Of a stretch of DNA of 24,191 nucleotides, positions 1-8,622 are shown one piece after another. The position numbers and the translations under genes are program-made. The stretch is from CAVTND01 sp963735955 (GTDB lineage Bacteria; Pseudomonadota; Gammaproteobacteria; Burkholderiales; Burkholderiaceae_F): positions 1 through 24,191 of the forward strand of contig CAVTND010000019.1 in assembly GCA_963735955.1 (NCBI GenBank), read 5' to 3'. The notes under the pieces are model-generated. The model made no database searches. It worked only from the letters and a program-made list of their open reading frames with translations, and was not told the origin of the DNA. How positions within the stretch are numbered: position 1 is the stretch's first letter; each line of letters starts with the position of its first letter.

Positions 1-645
1 CTGTAGATGTGGCAGTCGCCGCCGGTCCAGACGAAGTCACCGACATCGAGATCGCATTGCTGCGCGACCATGTGCGTCAGCAGCGCATAACTCGCGATGT
101 TGAAGGGAACGCCGAGAAAGATGTCACAACTGCGCTGGTAGAGTCTGACAGCTCAACCGGCCTTCGGCTACATAGAACTGGAACAGCAGGTGGCAGGGCG
201 GCAGAGCCATCAGCGGGATGTCGCTGACGTTCCAGGCCGAAACGATGAGTCGGCGCGAATCCGGATTGGTCCGGATCTGCTGCAGGATCTGAGCAATCTG
301 ATCGATCGCACCGCCGTCCGGCGTTGGCCATGAGCGCCACTGCACGCCATACACCGGGCCGAGTTCGCCGTCCGCGCGCGCCCACTCGTCCCAGATCGTG
401 ACCTTGTTCTCGCGCAGATAGGCAACGTTGCTCGAGCCCTGCAGGAACCAAAGCAGCTCGTGAATGATCGAGCGCAGGTGCAGCTTCTTGGTCGTGACCA
501 ACGGAAAACCGGCCGCCAGGTCGAAGCGCATCTGGTAGCCGAACCACGAGCGCGTACCGGTGCCGGTGCGGTCGGTCTTGGCGACGCCATGCTCGAACAC
601 ATGGCGCATGAAGTCTTCGTACTGGGTTGAAGTTGCCTGCTGCAT
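1..645 (-). CDS. thyA: Thymidylate synthase (partial at the window edge, one frameshift)
   Basis: Thymidylate synthase makes dTMP from dUMP with methylene-tetrahydrofolate, in the cytosol. The start at 645 gives MQQATSTQYEDFMRHVFEHG, followed by TDRTGTGTRS (phosphate-binding region), the HELLWFLQG segment, and LPPCHLLFQFYV with the catalytic cysteine. After GRLSC the frame breaks at about position 144. With one inserted base removed, the other frame continues as LYQRSCDIFLGVPFNIASYA and then DFVWTGGDCHIY, exactly the family pattern, so the protein is colinear across the break. The C-terminus lies beyond position 1. It is the last visible gene of a minus-strand series, 30 bases after the ABC exporter stop. 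Identification is very firm. Whether the frameshift is real is doubtful, because thyA is normally needed unless thyX is present. Confidence 0.93.
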
Positions 646-660
646 TGGCGGATTCTAGCG
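646..660 (-). promoter_or_regulatory. Possible -10 element (TAGAAT) just upstream of thyA
   Basis: TAGAAT on the minus strand (657-652) resembles a sigma-70 -10 box and ends only six bases before the thyA ATG. If used, the transcript would start at or within a base or two of the start codon and be almost leaderless. No convincing -35 box was found at 16-18 bases, and thyA may simply be read through from the upstream exporter. Confidence 0.25.
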
Positions 661-675
661 ACAGCGGTGTCAGGC

Positions 676-2460
676 TCAGGCGAACTGCAACGCGGCCAGC
701 CGGGCATACAAGCCACCGCGTGCGATCAGTTCCGCATGGCGTTCCAGAGTCGATGATCCGGCCATGATCGAGTACGAAGATCCGGTCGGCGCGTTGCACG
801 GTGGCCAGTCGGTGCGCGATCACGATCGTCGTGCGGCCGCGCATCGCGGTCTCCAGCGCCGACTGCACGGCACGCTCGCTTTCGGCGTCGAGCGCCGATG
901 TCGCTTCGTCGAGCAGCAGCAGCGGCGCATCCTTGAGGATCGCCCGCGCGATCGCGAGCCGCTGACGCTGCCCGCCTGAAAGACGCAGACCACGCTCGCC
1001 GACTTCGGTCGCATAGCCCTCGGGCAGACGCAGCACGAACTCCTCGACCCGCGCCGCGCGGGCGGCTGCGCGTGCCTCGTCCTCGCTCGCCGCGGGGCGG
1101 CCGTAGCGGATGTTGTCAAGCACCGAGCCCGAGAAGACCACGGCCTCCTGCGGCACGAGCGCGATGCCGTGGCGCAGGTCGGCCAGGCGGACGTTGCGCA
1201 CATCGACGCCGTCGATCAGCAAATGTCCGGAACTGATGTCGTAGAACCGCTGCACCAACTGGAACACCGTCGTCTTGCCCGCGCCGGAAGGTCCGACCAG
1301 CGCGACCGTCTGGCCCGGCTCGATCGTCAGCGAGAACTCGTCGAGTACACGCTGCTGCGGACGCGACGGATAAGAGAATGCGACGTTCTCGAAGGTGACT
1401 CGCGTGCCACCCATGGCCTTCGGTAACGCGACCGGCGCCGACGGGTCGGCAATCGGCGTTTGCAGCGTCAGCAGTTCCATCAATCGCTCGGTGGCACCGG
1501 ATGCGCGCAGCAACTCCCCCCACACTTCGGCCAGTACCGCGACGCTGCCGGCAACCAGCATGATGTAGAGCGCGGTCTGGCTCAGCTCACCGGCGGTGAT
1601 CTTGCCGGCCAGGACCGACTGCACGCCACCGTACAGACCGTAGAGCAAAGCGCCGAAGATGCCGACGATCAGGAACGCGGTCAGCAGAGCGCGGGTGCCG
1701 GTGCGCCGGATCGACGTGGCGAATGCACGCTCGTTGGCGACCGAGAACTTGCGCGTCTCGGCGCCCTCCTGGGTGAAGCTTTGCACGATGGGTACCGCAT
1801 TGAGTACCTCGCCGGCGATCGCGCTCGAGTCCGCCATGCGGTCCTGGCTCGCACGCGACAGGCGCCGCACACGACCGCCGATCAGCATGGCGGGTGCGAC
1901 CACCAGCACGATGATGCCGACAACCGTCAGCATCAGGCGAGGACTGGTCGCAATCAGCATGGCCATGCCGCCGATGAACAGCACTGCGTTGCGCAGTCCC
2001 ATCGAAACACTCGAGCCCACCGCGTTCTGGATGACTGTGGTGTCGGTGGTCAGACGCGATAACACCTCACCGGTCTTCAGGGTCTCGAAGAACTGCGGGC
2101 TTTGGGTCAGCACGTGCGAATAGACCGCGCGCCGCAGATCGGTCGTCACGCGCTCGCCGATCCAGGTGACCATGAAGAAGCGCCCGGCGGTAAAGATTCC
2201 GAGTGCAACCGCAACCAGGAACATCAAGCCGAACTGATTGCGGATCGCCACGAGTCGTGTCGCGAGCTCGGTACCAGCGGGCAGCGCAAGACCCTGATCA
2301 ACAAGTAGACGGACGGCGTAGGGCAGTGCGAGAGTCGAGCTTGCTGCGAGAAGGAGCAGCAGCAGAGCCAGCGCGATCTGCCGCTTGTAGGGTGCGAGAA
2401 GGGCAGCAGTCCGCGCAGCGGGGTAATGCGCTGCCCGACAGGTCGACCGGGATCGGCCAT
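676..2460 (-). CDS. ABC exporter half-transporter (fused membrane and ATPase domains), two frameshifts
   Basis: This is a type I ABC exporter with a six-helix membrane domain followed by an ATPase, expected to work as an inner-membrane dimer. The substrate cannot be told. The ATPase shows Walker A GPSGAGKTT, signature LSGGQRQRLAIARA, Walker B LLLLDEATSALD and the H-loop AHRL. The best start is the ATG at 2460 (MADPGRPVGQRITPLRGLLP). A missing base near 2397 then moves into the frame that reads LAPYKRQIALAL. Near 738 one extra C breaks the C-terminus; removing it restores HAELIARGGLYARLAALQFA and a stop at 676. The two indels cancel, giving 595 codons including the stop, normal for the family. 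The N-terminus has no C39 peptidase domain, so it does not look like a peptidase-containing bacteriocin exporter. It lies between a MAPEG gene and thyA on the same strand. Confidence 0.9.
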
Positions 2461-2481
2461 CGCGGATCGTCAGCTGCACGA

Positions 2482-2879
2482 CTATACCAGAGTGGAGAGG
2501 TCAGCACGCCAAAGAGCGCGATCGCGATCAGGGCGAGCGCCGCGATCGACGAGACCATGAACGGCATGTGCCGCGACTTCGCGTTGTGTGCGTAGGCGAA
2601 CACGTACCAGAAGCGAGCCGCGACCCAGACGGCACCGATGATCGCAGCGATGCGCGGGCTGAAGAGCGCTGCGAGCCATAACGCCGGCAGGAAGATCACT
2701 GTGTTCTCGAGGGTGTTCACTTGCGCGCGAAAGACGCGCTCGAAGGGTTCCGGCCCGCTGGTCGCGGGCGCGCTCACGTGATACTTGCCCCGAGCCCGAC
2801 CGACCAAGTTGGAGCAGCCGAACAGCAGCAGGACGGTGCCGAGGGTGACGAGGGCGGGCCAGTGAAAGGTTGTCGACAC
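2482..2879 (-). CDS. MAPEG-family membrane protein, probable frameshift at the C-terminus
   Basis: This is a small four-helix membrane protein of the MAPEG family (eicosanoid and glutathione metabolism relatives); bacterial members are mostly of unknown function. It starts MSTTFHWPALVTLGTVLLLF, and the family signature is clear in FERVFRAQVNTLENTVIFLP with hydrophobic segments before and after. In its own frame the ORF runs on to 2298, which would overlap the exporter start (2460) by about 160 bases with non-family sequence. The neighbouring frame stops at 2482. One missing base near the end would give 133 codons including the stop, a typical MAPEG length, so I place the end there as an inference. 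The gene follows the AttH-like gene after a gap of about 70 bases. Confidence 0.78.
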
Positions 2880-2948
2880 TCCGGATTGTTGAAGTCGGTG
2901 GTCGAAGGCGACGCATCGTAACCGCTTCGCGCGCGGTACCTGTTGGTA

Positions 2949-4020
2949 CTACATGCGCAGTGGCGAAAGGTAGCCGGTCAACTCCAGGTAGCCGCGCCCG
3001 ACGCGCTGCCCACGCTCCGGCAGCGTGCTCGCACCTTCCCAGTAGACCGCGCCGATCGATGCGCGCGAATCGAGTTCCTGGTCGTTCATCAATGGCGGTG
3101 TTTCGAACGTTCGATCACCGACGCGAATGCGCTGCGCGACCGGATAGGTCGCACCGGTGCGCGGCGAGCGCCACTCTGCGAATCGGCTCGAAGCTGACCT
3201 CGTCACGATCAAAGACGACGAGCTGGCCGCCCGGGTCACGCAGCGAGGCGTAGGAGAAGATCGCTGGACCCGCGGCGCGCGGGCGGATCTGGAACGCTGT
3301 CAGTGCGCTGCCGTCGTCGAGATTCATGCCGATCCAGTCCCAGCCGGCGGCGTCGCGGACCGAGGATGGAGTCCGACCATTCGTGGTCCAGCCACCCGGT
3401 GCCCGGAACGTGAGTGGCTGCCGTCTCGCTCGTACGCGCGCCTCGAGTGCCAGTTGCGGCTGGCTGTAGTAGCGACTGAACTGTTGTTCGTCTGGGCCTT
3501 TGCGCGACTAGCCTCGTTACCCTGCAGCAGCAGGATTGCGTCGGTCGTGCGGATGAGCTCGATGTCGAAACGAGTGCGCCGGGATGTGCGCCCGATAGAT
3601 CCCACTCGAGGCGTCGCGCACAAAGCTCCAGCGATCGAGCCTGAGCCGCTGTCATCGGCGCGCAGAGCCTCGACCAGGGGAACTGACCCGCTGGACGCGC
3701 GCATCGTGCAGCAGAAGGCCGCGGACCGGGTCGGCCATTGCCACATGCCGGCAAGGAGTTGGTTCGGTGAAAAGCGGCTGCCGGCCGGGCGATCGAGGTA
3801 CGCACGCGAAAGAATGTCAGCTGGATTCCAATCGAAGCCACATTGGGTGCACCGGGCTTGTCCAGCCAGCCCGTCAGATACCACCACTCGATGCGCGAGT
3901 CGGGGTGAGCACCATGGTCGCGCGGGAAGGCCAATGCATCCGAGGTAACGCCGGCGCGCAACGGTCCCGTGACAGGGCCAGGCACGCGCCTGCACCGCCC
4001 ACGAATGATCGGCGCTTCAC
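2949..4020 (-). CDS. AttH/CrtC-like lipocalin-fold secreted protein, broken by several frameshifts
   Basis: Colinear pieces in three frames match the AttH/carotenoid 1,2-hydratase-like family, often annotated as a predicted secreted hydrolase. The pieces are FPRDHGAHPDSRIEWWYLTG, IGIQLTFFRVR, HVAMADPVRGLLLHDARVQR, FDIELIRTTDAILLLQGNE, WLDHEWS, GWDWIGMNLDDGSALTAFQI, EWRSPRTGATYPVAQRI, DQELDSRASIGAVYWEG and GRGYLELTGYLSPLRM before the stop at 2949. The probable start is GTG at 4020, overlapping the permease stop. It gives VKRRSFVGGAGACLALS, a Tat-like signal peptide. At least five or six frame changes are needed, so the gene is either decayed or badly sequenced. Family members commonly sit after an ATPase/FtsX-permease pair, as here, so a role in an exported lipid or envelope factor is plausible. 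The exact reaction is unknown. Confidence 0.8.
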
Positions 4021-6576
4021 CAGTCTTCCTGCACGGCCCGCACCGCTTCGCCCGAGGCGGCGCGGCGCGCGGCGAGCACCGCGGTCAGGGTCGCGGTGGC
4101 CAGCAGCACCACCATGAGGGTCGACAACAACGTGGTCGGCACACTCACAGGACATCGTCCAGTGAAACGATTGCGGATTGACAACGTGGATCAGCACCAG
4201 TGCCACCGCGAACCCGGCCAGGAGTCCGCTGGCGATGCCGAGCAGCGTAACCAGCAGGCCTTCGAGCGCAAACTGCGCAAGGATCTGCGGACGCGTCACC
4301 CCGAGGTGCCGCAGCATGCCGAACTCGCGCGGGCGCGCGAGGGCCTGGGCCGAAAAGGTGGCCGCGACGCCGATGAGTCCGATCACGATGGCGGCGATTT
4401 CGAGCAGGTAGGTCACGGCGAAGCTGCGATCGAAGATCGCGAGACTCAGCGCGCGCATCTCGCCGGGCTGCCTGAACTCGGAGCCGGCCGCATCGAGCTT
4501 GGCGCGCAGAGCTTCGATGACATCGGCCGCACGCGTTCCCGGCGCAAGCCACAGGGCGGCGTCGGTGCGAGAGGCGTCGCCGGTGATGCGGTCGTAATCG
4601 ACGTCGCGGATCGCGATAGCGCCACTCGCGCGCGCATAGTCGCGCCAGATTCCGAGCACGCGAAATTCGTGCAGCTCGCCCGCCAGTGGAATTCGGATCA
4701 GTTCGCCCACCGTGGCATGCAGCTCGCCGGGTTTCACTGACCCAGGCCGGCGGAGCATCGTTGGTCGACGGCGACAGCGCCGGTCCGATCAACGGCAGTG
4801 CGGGGGACGCCGGGATCGAGCGATCGAATCAGCAACGTCATCGGCGCTCGCTCGACGCCGAGCGAGTGCGCGCGTGCTTCCAAGCGCTACGCGCGTGCTT
4901 CGTGAGAACTCGGCACGCCGCACGCCGGGTGCGCCGGCGAGTGTGACCAGATCGCGTTGCGAAAAATACGTTGTGGTCCCGGTCTCACCGCGGCTGCCGA
5001 CGCGCACGTACACATCGGCCGGCAGTACCTGGTCGAGCCAGAGATCGAGCGAGTGTCGGAAACTCGTGACCATGGTCGCCATCGCGACCATCAGCGCAAA
5101 GCTGGCGACAATTCCCGCGAGTCCGATAGCGGCACTGGCCGGCGCCTGCGCCAGCCGCGTGGTCGCGCCGAGCCAGGGCACATGGCGCGTGTCCTGGCTC
5201 AGACGCGCGAGGTGGGTGAACATGGACCGCGCGATCCGCGCCTGCAACAGGATCGCACCGGTCAGAATCAGCGCAATCGAGACATAACCGAACAAGGGCA
5301 GGCCAGCGACCGCTGGCAGCAGCGTGCATGCGCCACCCGCCGCCAGCATCGCCAATGGCAACCACGGCCGCGCCTGCGTGCGCATGGCATCGAGTTCGTT
5401 GCCCGGCTTCATCGCGAGTGCCGGCGCGATCTGCGCAGCCGCCCGCGCCGGTGCCCAGCTGCCGGCGATCGCAGCCCCCACACCGAGCGCCAGGAAAGCG
5501 ACTGCCGCGCCCGCCTCGATGTGCAGCCGCGCCTGTCCACCCGCAAAATAACCACCTCCGAGATCAGATCCGAGCGCGCTCAATGCCACGAACGCGAGCA
5601 GGGCGCCTAGCAAGAGGCCGAGCACGCTGCCAACGGCGCCGATCAGCGCCGCTTCGGTGACAAGCAGTCGGCGCAATTCCTCGGGCGTTACCCCGATCAC
5701 GCGCAGGAAGGCAAATTCCGAGCGCCGCGCGACGGCCGCTTGCGCCTGCAGCGAGAAAACGAGGAAAGCGCCGGTGAACAGGGCGACCAGCGCGAGCACG
5801 TTCAGATTGACCCGATAGGCGAGCGAGATGTTCGACACTCGCTGAGTGGCCTGGTCGGGTGTGATCAGCTCGACCCCGGCGGGCAGCAATGCAAGGATGC
5901 GCTCGCGCGCTGCCCCGACCGATACTCCCGTCGCGAGCTTGATGTCGATCCGGTGCAGTCGGCCGACCTGGCCAAAACGCGACTGTGCGGACGCGATGTC
6001 CAGCACTGCGAGTTCCTCATCACCGACTGCGGGCAGAGTGCCGGCAATCGTGAAAGGTTCGCTGCGTGGACCGACCTGAAGAGTGAGCGTATCGCCGGCC
6101 TTGAGGCCAAGTCGTCTCAGCGCAGGTTGAGACACGAAAAGTCCGCCACCAAGCAGCGCGTCGATTCGCTGATCGGCCGCGCTGGGCTCGCCGATCAGCG
6201 CGGGAGTCAGCCAGGCGGCCCGAAAGACGTCGACGCCGAGCACGCGCAGAGTCGCACGTCCGGTCGAGGGCAGTGGAGAAGCAAGCGGCGCTTCGAGCTC
6301 AACTACCGGGCTGGCCACTTCGACCTCGGGCAATTCGGAAACGCGCACGTGCAACTCATCGTCGAAGCCGATGCGTCCCGCGCTGATCGTGAAGTCGGAC
6401 TGCCCGAGCACATGGCGAACCGCGCCCGAGAATTCGTCAAGCGCCGAGGCGTTGATCAGATGAACCGCATAGCCAAGGGCAACACCGATCGCGATTGCGA
6501 TTGTCTGCACCATGGCGCGCAAGGGATGGCGACGGGCAAAGCCCAGGCTAAGGTGAGTCAGCAGCCAGCGCAGCAT
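4017..6576 (-). CDS. FtsX-like ABC transporter permease with two permease domains, several frameshifts
   Basis: This is the large inner-membrane permease partner of the ATPase encoded four bases upstream. The start at 6576 reads MLRWLLTHLSLGFARRHPLR, then a first transmembrane helix and a periplasmic domain. The first FtsX domain (FSLQAQAAVARRSEFAFLRV with flanking helices) is followed by a second membrane core around PWLGATTRLAQAPASAAIGL. The C-terminal FtsX domain shows FSAQALARPREFGMLRHLGV. The clean frame ends near 4880. Breaks near 4880, 4798 and 4740 lie in the second periplasmic domain. One more near 4150 separates VNPQSFHWTM from the last helix and the C-terminus AVRAVQEDW (stop 4017-4019). 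The full length of about 850 residues fits LolCE/MacB-like double permeases of AttG/YbbP type. The stop overlaps the GTG of the AttH-like gene, which implies coupling. Confidence 0.85.
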
Positions 6577-6580
6577 CGCG

Positions 6581-7258
6581 CTAGGCCACGACCGGTGCCC
6601 GCGCCTGCAGGCGGCCATGGTCGAGGCGCAGAACGCGGTCGGCGGTGGCGACCGCCGCCTCGGAGTGCGTGACCAGCACTCCGGCGGCACCACGGGTGCG
6701 AATCTCGCGCGCGAGCAGGCTGAGCATGACCTGGGCCGTGTCGGGGTCGAGATTGCCGGTCGGCTCATCCGCCAGCACGAGCGCCGGCCGATGCACCAAG
6801 GCGCGCGCAATCGCCACCCTCTGCAATTCGCCGCCCGAAAGTTCAGCCGGGGAATCGGCTTCGCGTCCGGCCAGGCCGACCTCGGCCAGCAGTTCGCTTG
6901 CGCGTGCTTCGCGTTCACTCGCATCGAGGCCCGCGAGCACGAGCGGCAGCATGAGATTCTGCCCGACGCTCAGGTGCGGCAACACGTGAAAGGCCTGGAA
7001 CACGAAGCCGATCCGTGCCCTCCGCAGCAGGGTGCGCGGCGTGTCATCAAGGCGCGCGATATCCGTGCCATTGATCTCGATCGTCCCTTCGTCGGGGATG
7101 TCGAGGCCGGCGATCAGGTTGAGCAGGGTCGACTTGCCGGAACCGGATTCGCCGACAATCGCGACATACTCGCCCGCTCGGACATCGAGCGCCAGTTCAT
7201 TGAGCACGACCCGTTCGCGATAGCGTTTGCTCAGTCCGGCCACATGCAGCATGCGCCT
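6581..7258 (-). CDS. ABC transporter ATPase of the LolD/MacB type
   Basis: This cytosolic ATPase of about 225 residues is intact. Motifs in order are Walker A GESGSGKSTLLN, the Q-loop in GFVFQAFHVLP, signature LSGGELQRVAIARAL, Walker B ALVLADEPTGNLD and the switch histidine in VTHSE. The set is typical of MacB/LolD/FtsE-type ATPases that power FtsX-like permeases, usually moving lipoproteins, lipids or peptides from the inner membrane rather than pumping solutes across it. The ORF can start at 7261 (MRRML) or at the downstream Met giving MLHVAGLSKRYRERVV; the boundary is uncertain by a few codons. It is the first gene of the operon with the FtsX permease and the AttH-like protein, and is divergent from ilvA across about 120 bases. 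Confidence 0.92.
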   Translation of the reverse strand, partial: RRMLHVAGLSKRYRERVVLNELALDVRAGEYVAIVGESGSGKSTLLNLIAGLDIPDEGTIEINGTDIARLDDTPRTLLRRARIGFVFQAFHVLPHLSVGQNLMLPLVLAGLDASEREARASELLAEVGLAGREADSPAELSGGELQRVAIARALVHRPALVLADEPTGNLDPDTAQVMLSLLAREIRTRGAAGVLVTHSEAAVATADRVLRLDHGRLQARAPVVA

Positions 7259-7334
7259 CATATTACGGGGCAGCGCGGTGTCGTTCGTATGGACCGGTGT
7301 GATTCGGTTCCCCGTCGGCCGCCAAGTCCGAAAG
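7259..7334. other. Divergent gap between the ABC ATPase and ilvA
   Basis: This is the upstream part of the divergent region. No RNA gene or terminator was seen; it presumably carries the promoter of the ABC/AttH-like operon, but no clear -35/-10 pair stands out on the minus strand. Confidence 0.3.
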
Positions 7335-7383
7335 GCATCGCTACAATCGCGGCCCTGTCGGCAGACTCTGGGGAGACTCTGCG
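7335..7383 (+). promoter_or_regulatory. Likely -10 box and ribosome binding site of ilvA
   Basis: TACAAT at 7342-7347 fits a sigma-70 -10 element and would place the transcript start near 7354. GGGGAG a few bases ahead of the TTG at 7384 is a good Shine-Dalgarno sequence and supports the TTG start. No clear -35 box was found. Confidence 0.4.
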
Positions 7384-8598
7384 TTGAACCTTGAAGTCAC
7401 GCTGGATGCGATCCGCGCCGCGGCACAACGTCTCACTGGCCACGTCGAAACGACACCGTGCCTGCACTCACGCACGCTGTCGCAGATCACCGGCGCCGAA
7501 GTCTTCCTGAAGTTCGAAAACCTGCAGTTCACCGGTTCGTTCAAGGAACGAGGCGCGCTCAACAAGCTGAGCCTGCTCGCACCGGCCGCGCGCGCCCAGG
7601 GCGTGATTGCCGTGTCGGCCGGCAACCACGCGCAGGGCGTGGCCTACCACGCACAGCGCCTCGGTATTCCGGCGGTCATCGTCATGCCGCGCTTCACGCC
7701 GATGGTCAAAATCGAACGTACACGCGGCTTCGGCGCCGAGATCCTGCTCGTCGGCGACTCCTTTGACGACGCCAAGATCGAGGCAGCGGCGATCGCCCGC
7801 TCGCGCGGACTCACCATGGTCCATCCCTACGATGACCTCGACGTGATCGCCGGCCAGGGCACGGTCGCGCTTGAGATGCTCGCCGAACAACCCGAACTGG
7901 ATTGCCTGTGCGTGGCGATTGGTGGCGGCGGACTGATCTCCGGCATGGCGATCGCGGCGCGCGCACTGAAGCCATCGATCGGCATCGTCGGCGTGCAGAC
8001 CGAGCAGTTTCCCTCGATGTACGCCGCGTTCAAGGGCGTCGACATGCCCTCGGCGATGGCGACGCTGGCCGAAGGCATTGCGGTCAAGCAGCCCGGAGAA
8101 CTGACGCGCGCGATCGTCTGCCGCTCGGTCGACGACATCCTGCTGGTGTCGGAGGGAGACATCGAACAGGCGATTGTCATGCTGCTGGAGATCGAGAAGA
8201 CCGTCGTCGAAGGCGCCGGCGCTACCGGGCTTGCTGCGTTGCTGCGGCACCCGACCCGCTTCGCCGGCCGCAAGGTCGGCCTGATACTTTGCGGCGGCAA
8301 CATCGACCCGATGGTTTTGGCCGACATCATCGAGCGCGGCATGGTGCGTGCCGGCCGCCTGGCGCGCATCCGCGTGCACACACGTGACGTGCCAGGGGAG
8401 CTTGCGCGCGCGGCGACTCTGATTGGCCAGGCTGGAGCCAACATCGAGGAAGTCGAGCACCAGCGCGCTTTCACCACGCTGCCGGTGCAGAACGCCGAGC
8501 TGGAATTCGTCCTGCAGACGCGCGGCCCTGAGCACATCGAGGAAGTGCTGCGCGTGCTGCATGCCGCCGGGCTCTTCGCCGAGACTCATCCTTATTGA
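7384..8598 (+). CDS. ilvA: Threonine ammonia-lyase (dehydratase) with C-terminal ACT domain
   Basis: This PLP enzyme converts threonine to 2-oxobutanoate and ammonia, the first step of isoleucine synthesis, and also acts on serine in some members. It is 404 residues and intact. The PLP lysine is in TGSFKERGA (K54), followed by SAGNHAQGVAYHA, the glycine-rich phosphate-binding loop IGGGGLISGM and LCGGNIDP. Residues from about 330 (ARIRVHTRDVPGELARAATL) form a single ACT domain. Length and one ACT domain match the shorter IlvA/TdcB type found in many bacteria, not the two-ACT-domain E. coli IlvA, so the gene symbol is by function. The start is TTG with a good ribosome binding site. EgtD starts 24 bases downstream on the same strand, suggesting cotranscription. 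Confidence 0.93.
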   Translation: MNLEVTLDAIRAAAQRLTGHVETTPCLHSRTLSQITGAEVFLKFENLQFTGSFKERGALNKLSLLAPAARAQGVIAVSAGNHAQGVAYHAQRLGIPAVIVMPRFTPMVKIERTRGFGAEILLVGDSFDDAKIEAAAIARSRGLTMVHPYDDLDVIAGQGTVALEMLAEQPELDCLCVAIGGGGLISGMAIAARALKPSIGIVGVQTEQFPSMYAAFKGVDMPSAMATLAEGIAVKQPGELTRAIVCRSVDDILLVSEGDIEQAIVMLLEIEKTVVEGAGATGLAALLRHPTRFAGRKVGLILCGGNIDPMVLADIIERGMVRAGRLARIRVHTRDVPGELARAATLIGQAGANIEEVEHQRAFTTLPVQNAELEFVLQTRGPEHIEEVLRVLHAAGLFAETHPY

Positions 8599-8622
8599 TT
8601 CCTCCATCTGCCCGAGTCGTCC

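Noticed and set aside
77..675. Extension of the ABC exporter ORF to position 77
   Set aside because: It follows only from the frameshift near 738. The restored frame ends with a family-like C-terminus at 676, and the extension is antiparallel noise over thyA.
676..2460. The ABC exporter as the dedicated exporter of the short peptide
   Set aside because: It has no C39 peptidase domain and is more than 11 kb from the peptide gene, so the sequence gives no support for a link.
6577..6924. Upstream extension of the permease ORF into the ATPase gene
   Set aside because: The extension overlaps the ATPase in another frame, whereas the ATG at 6576 gives a normal cytosolic N-terminus and first helix four bases after the ATPase stop.
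7468..8607. Minus-strand ORF opposite ilvA
   Set aside because: The ilvA reading is a perfect family match on the plus strand; the opposing ORF reflects codon bias.
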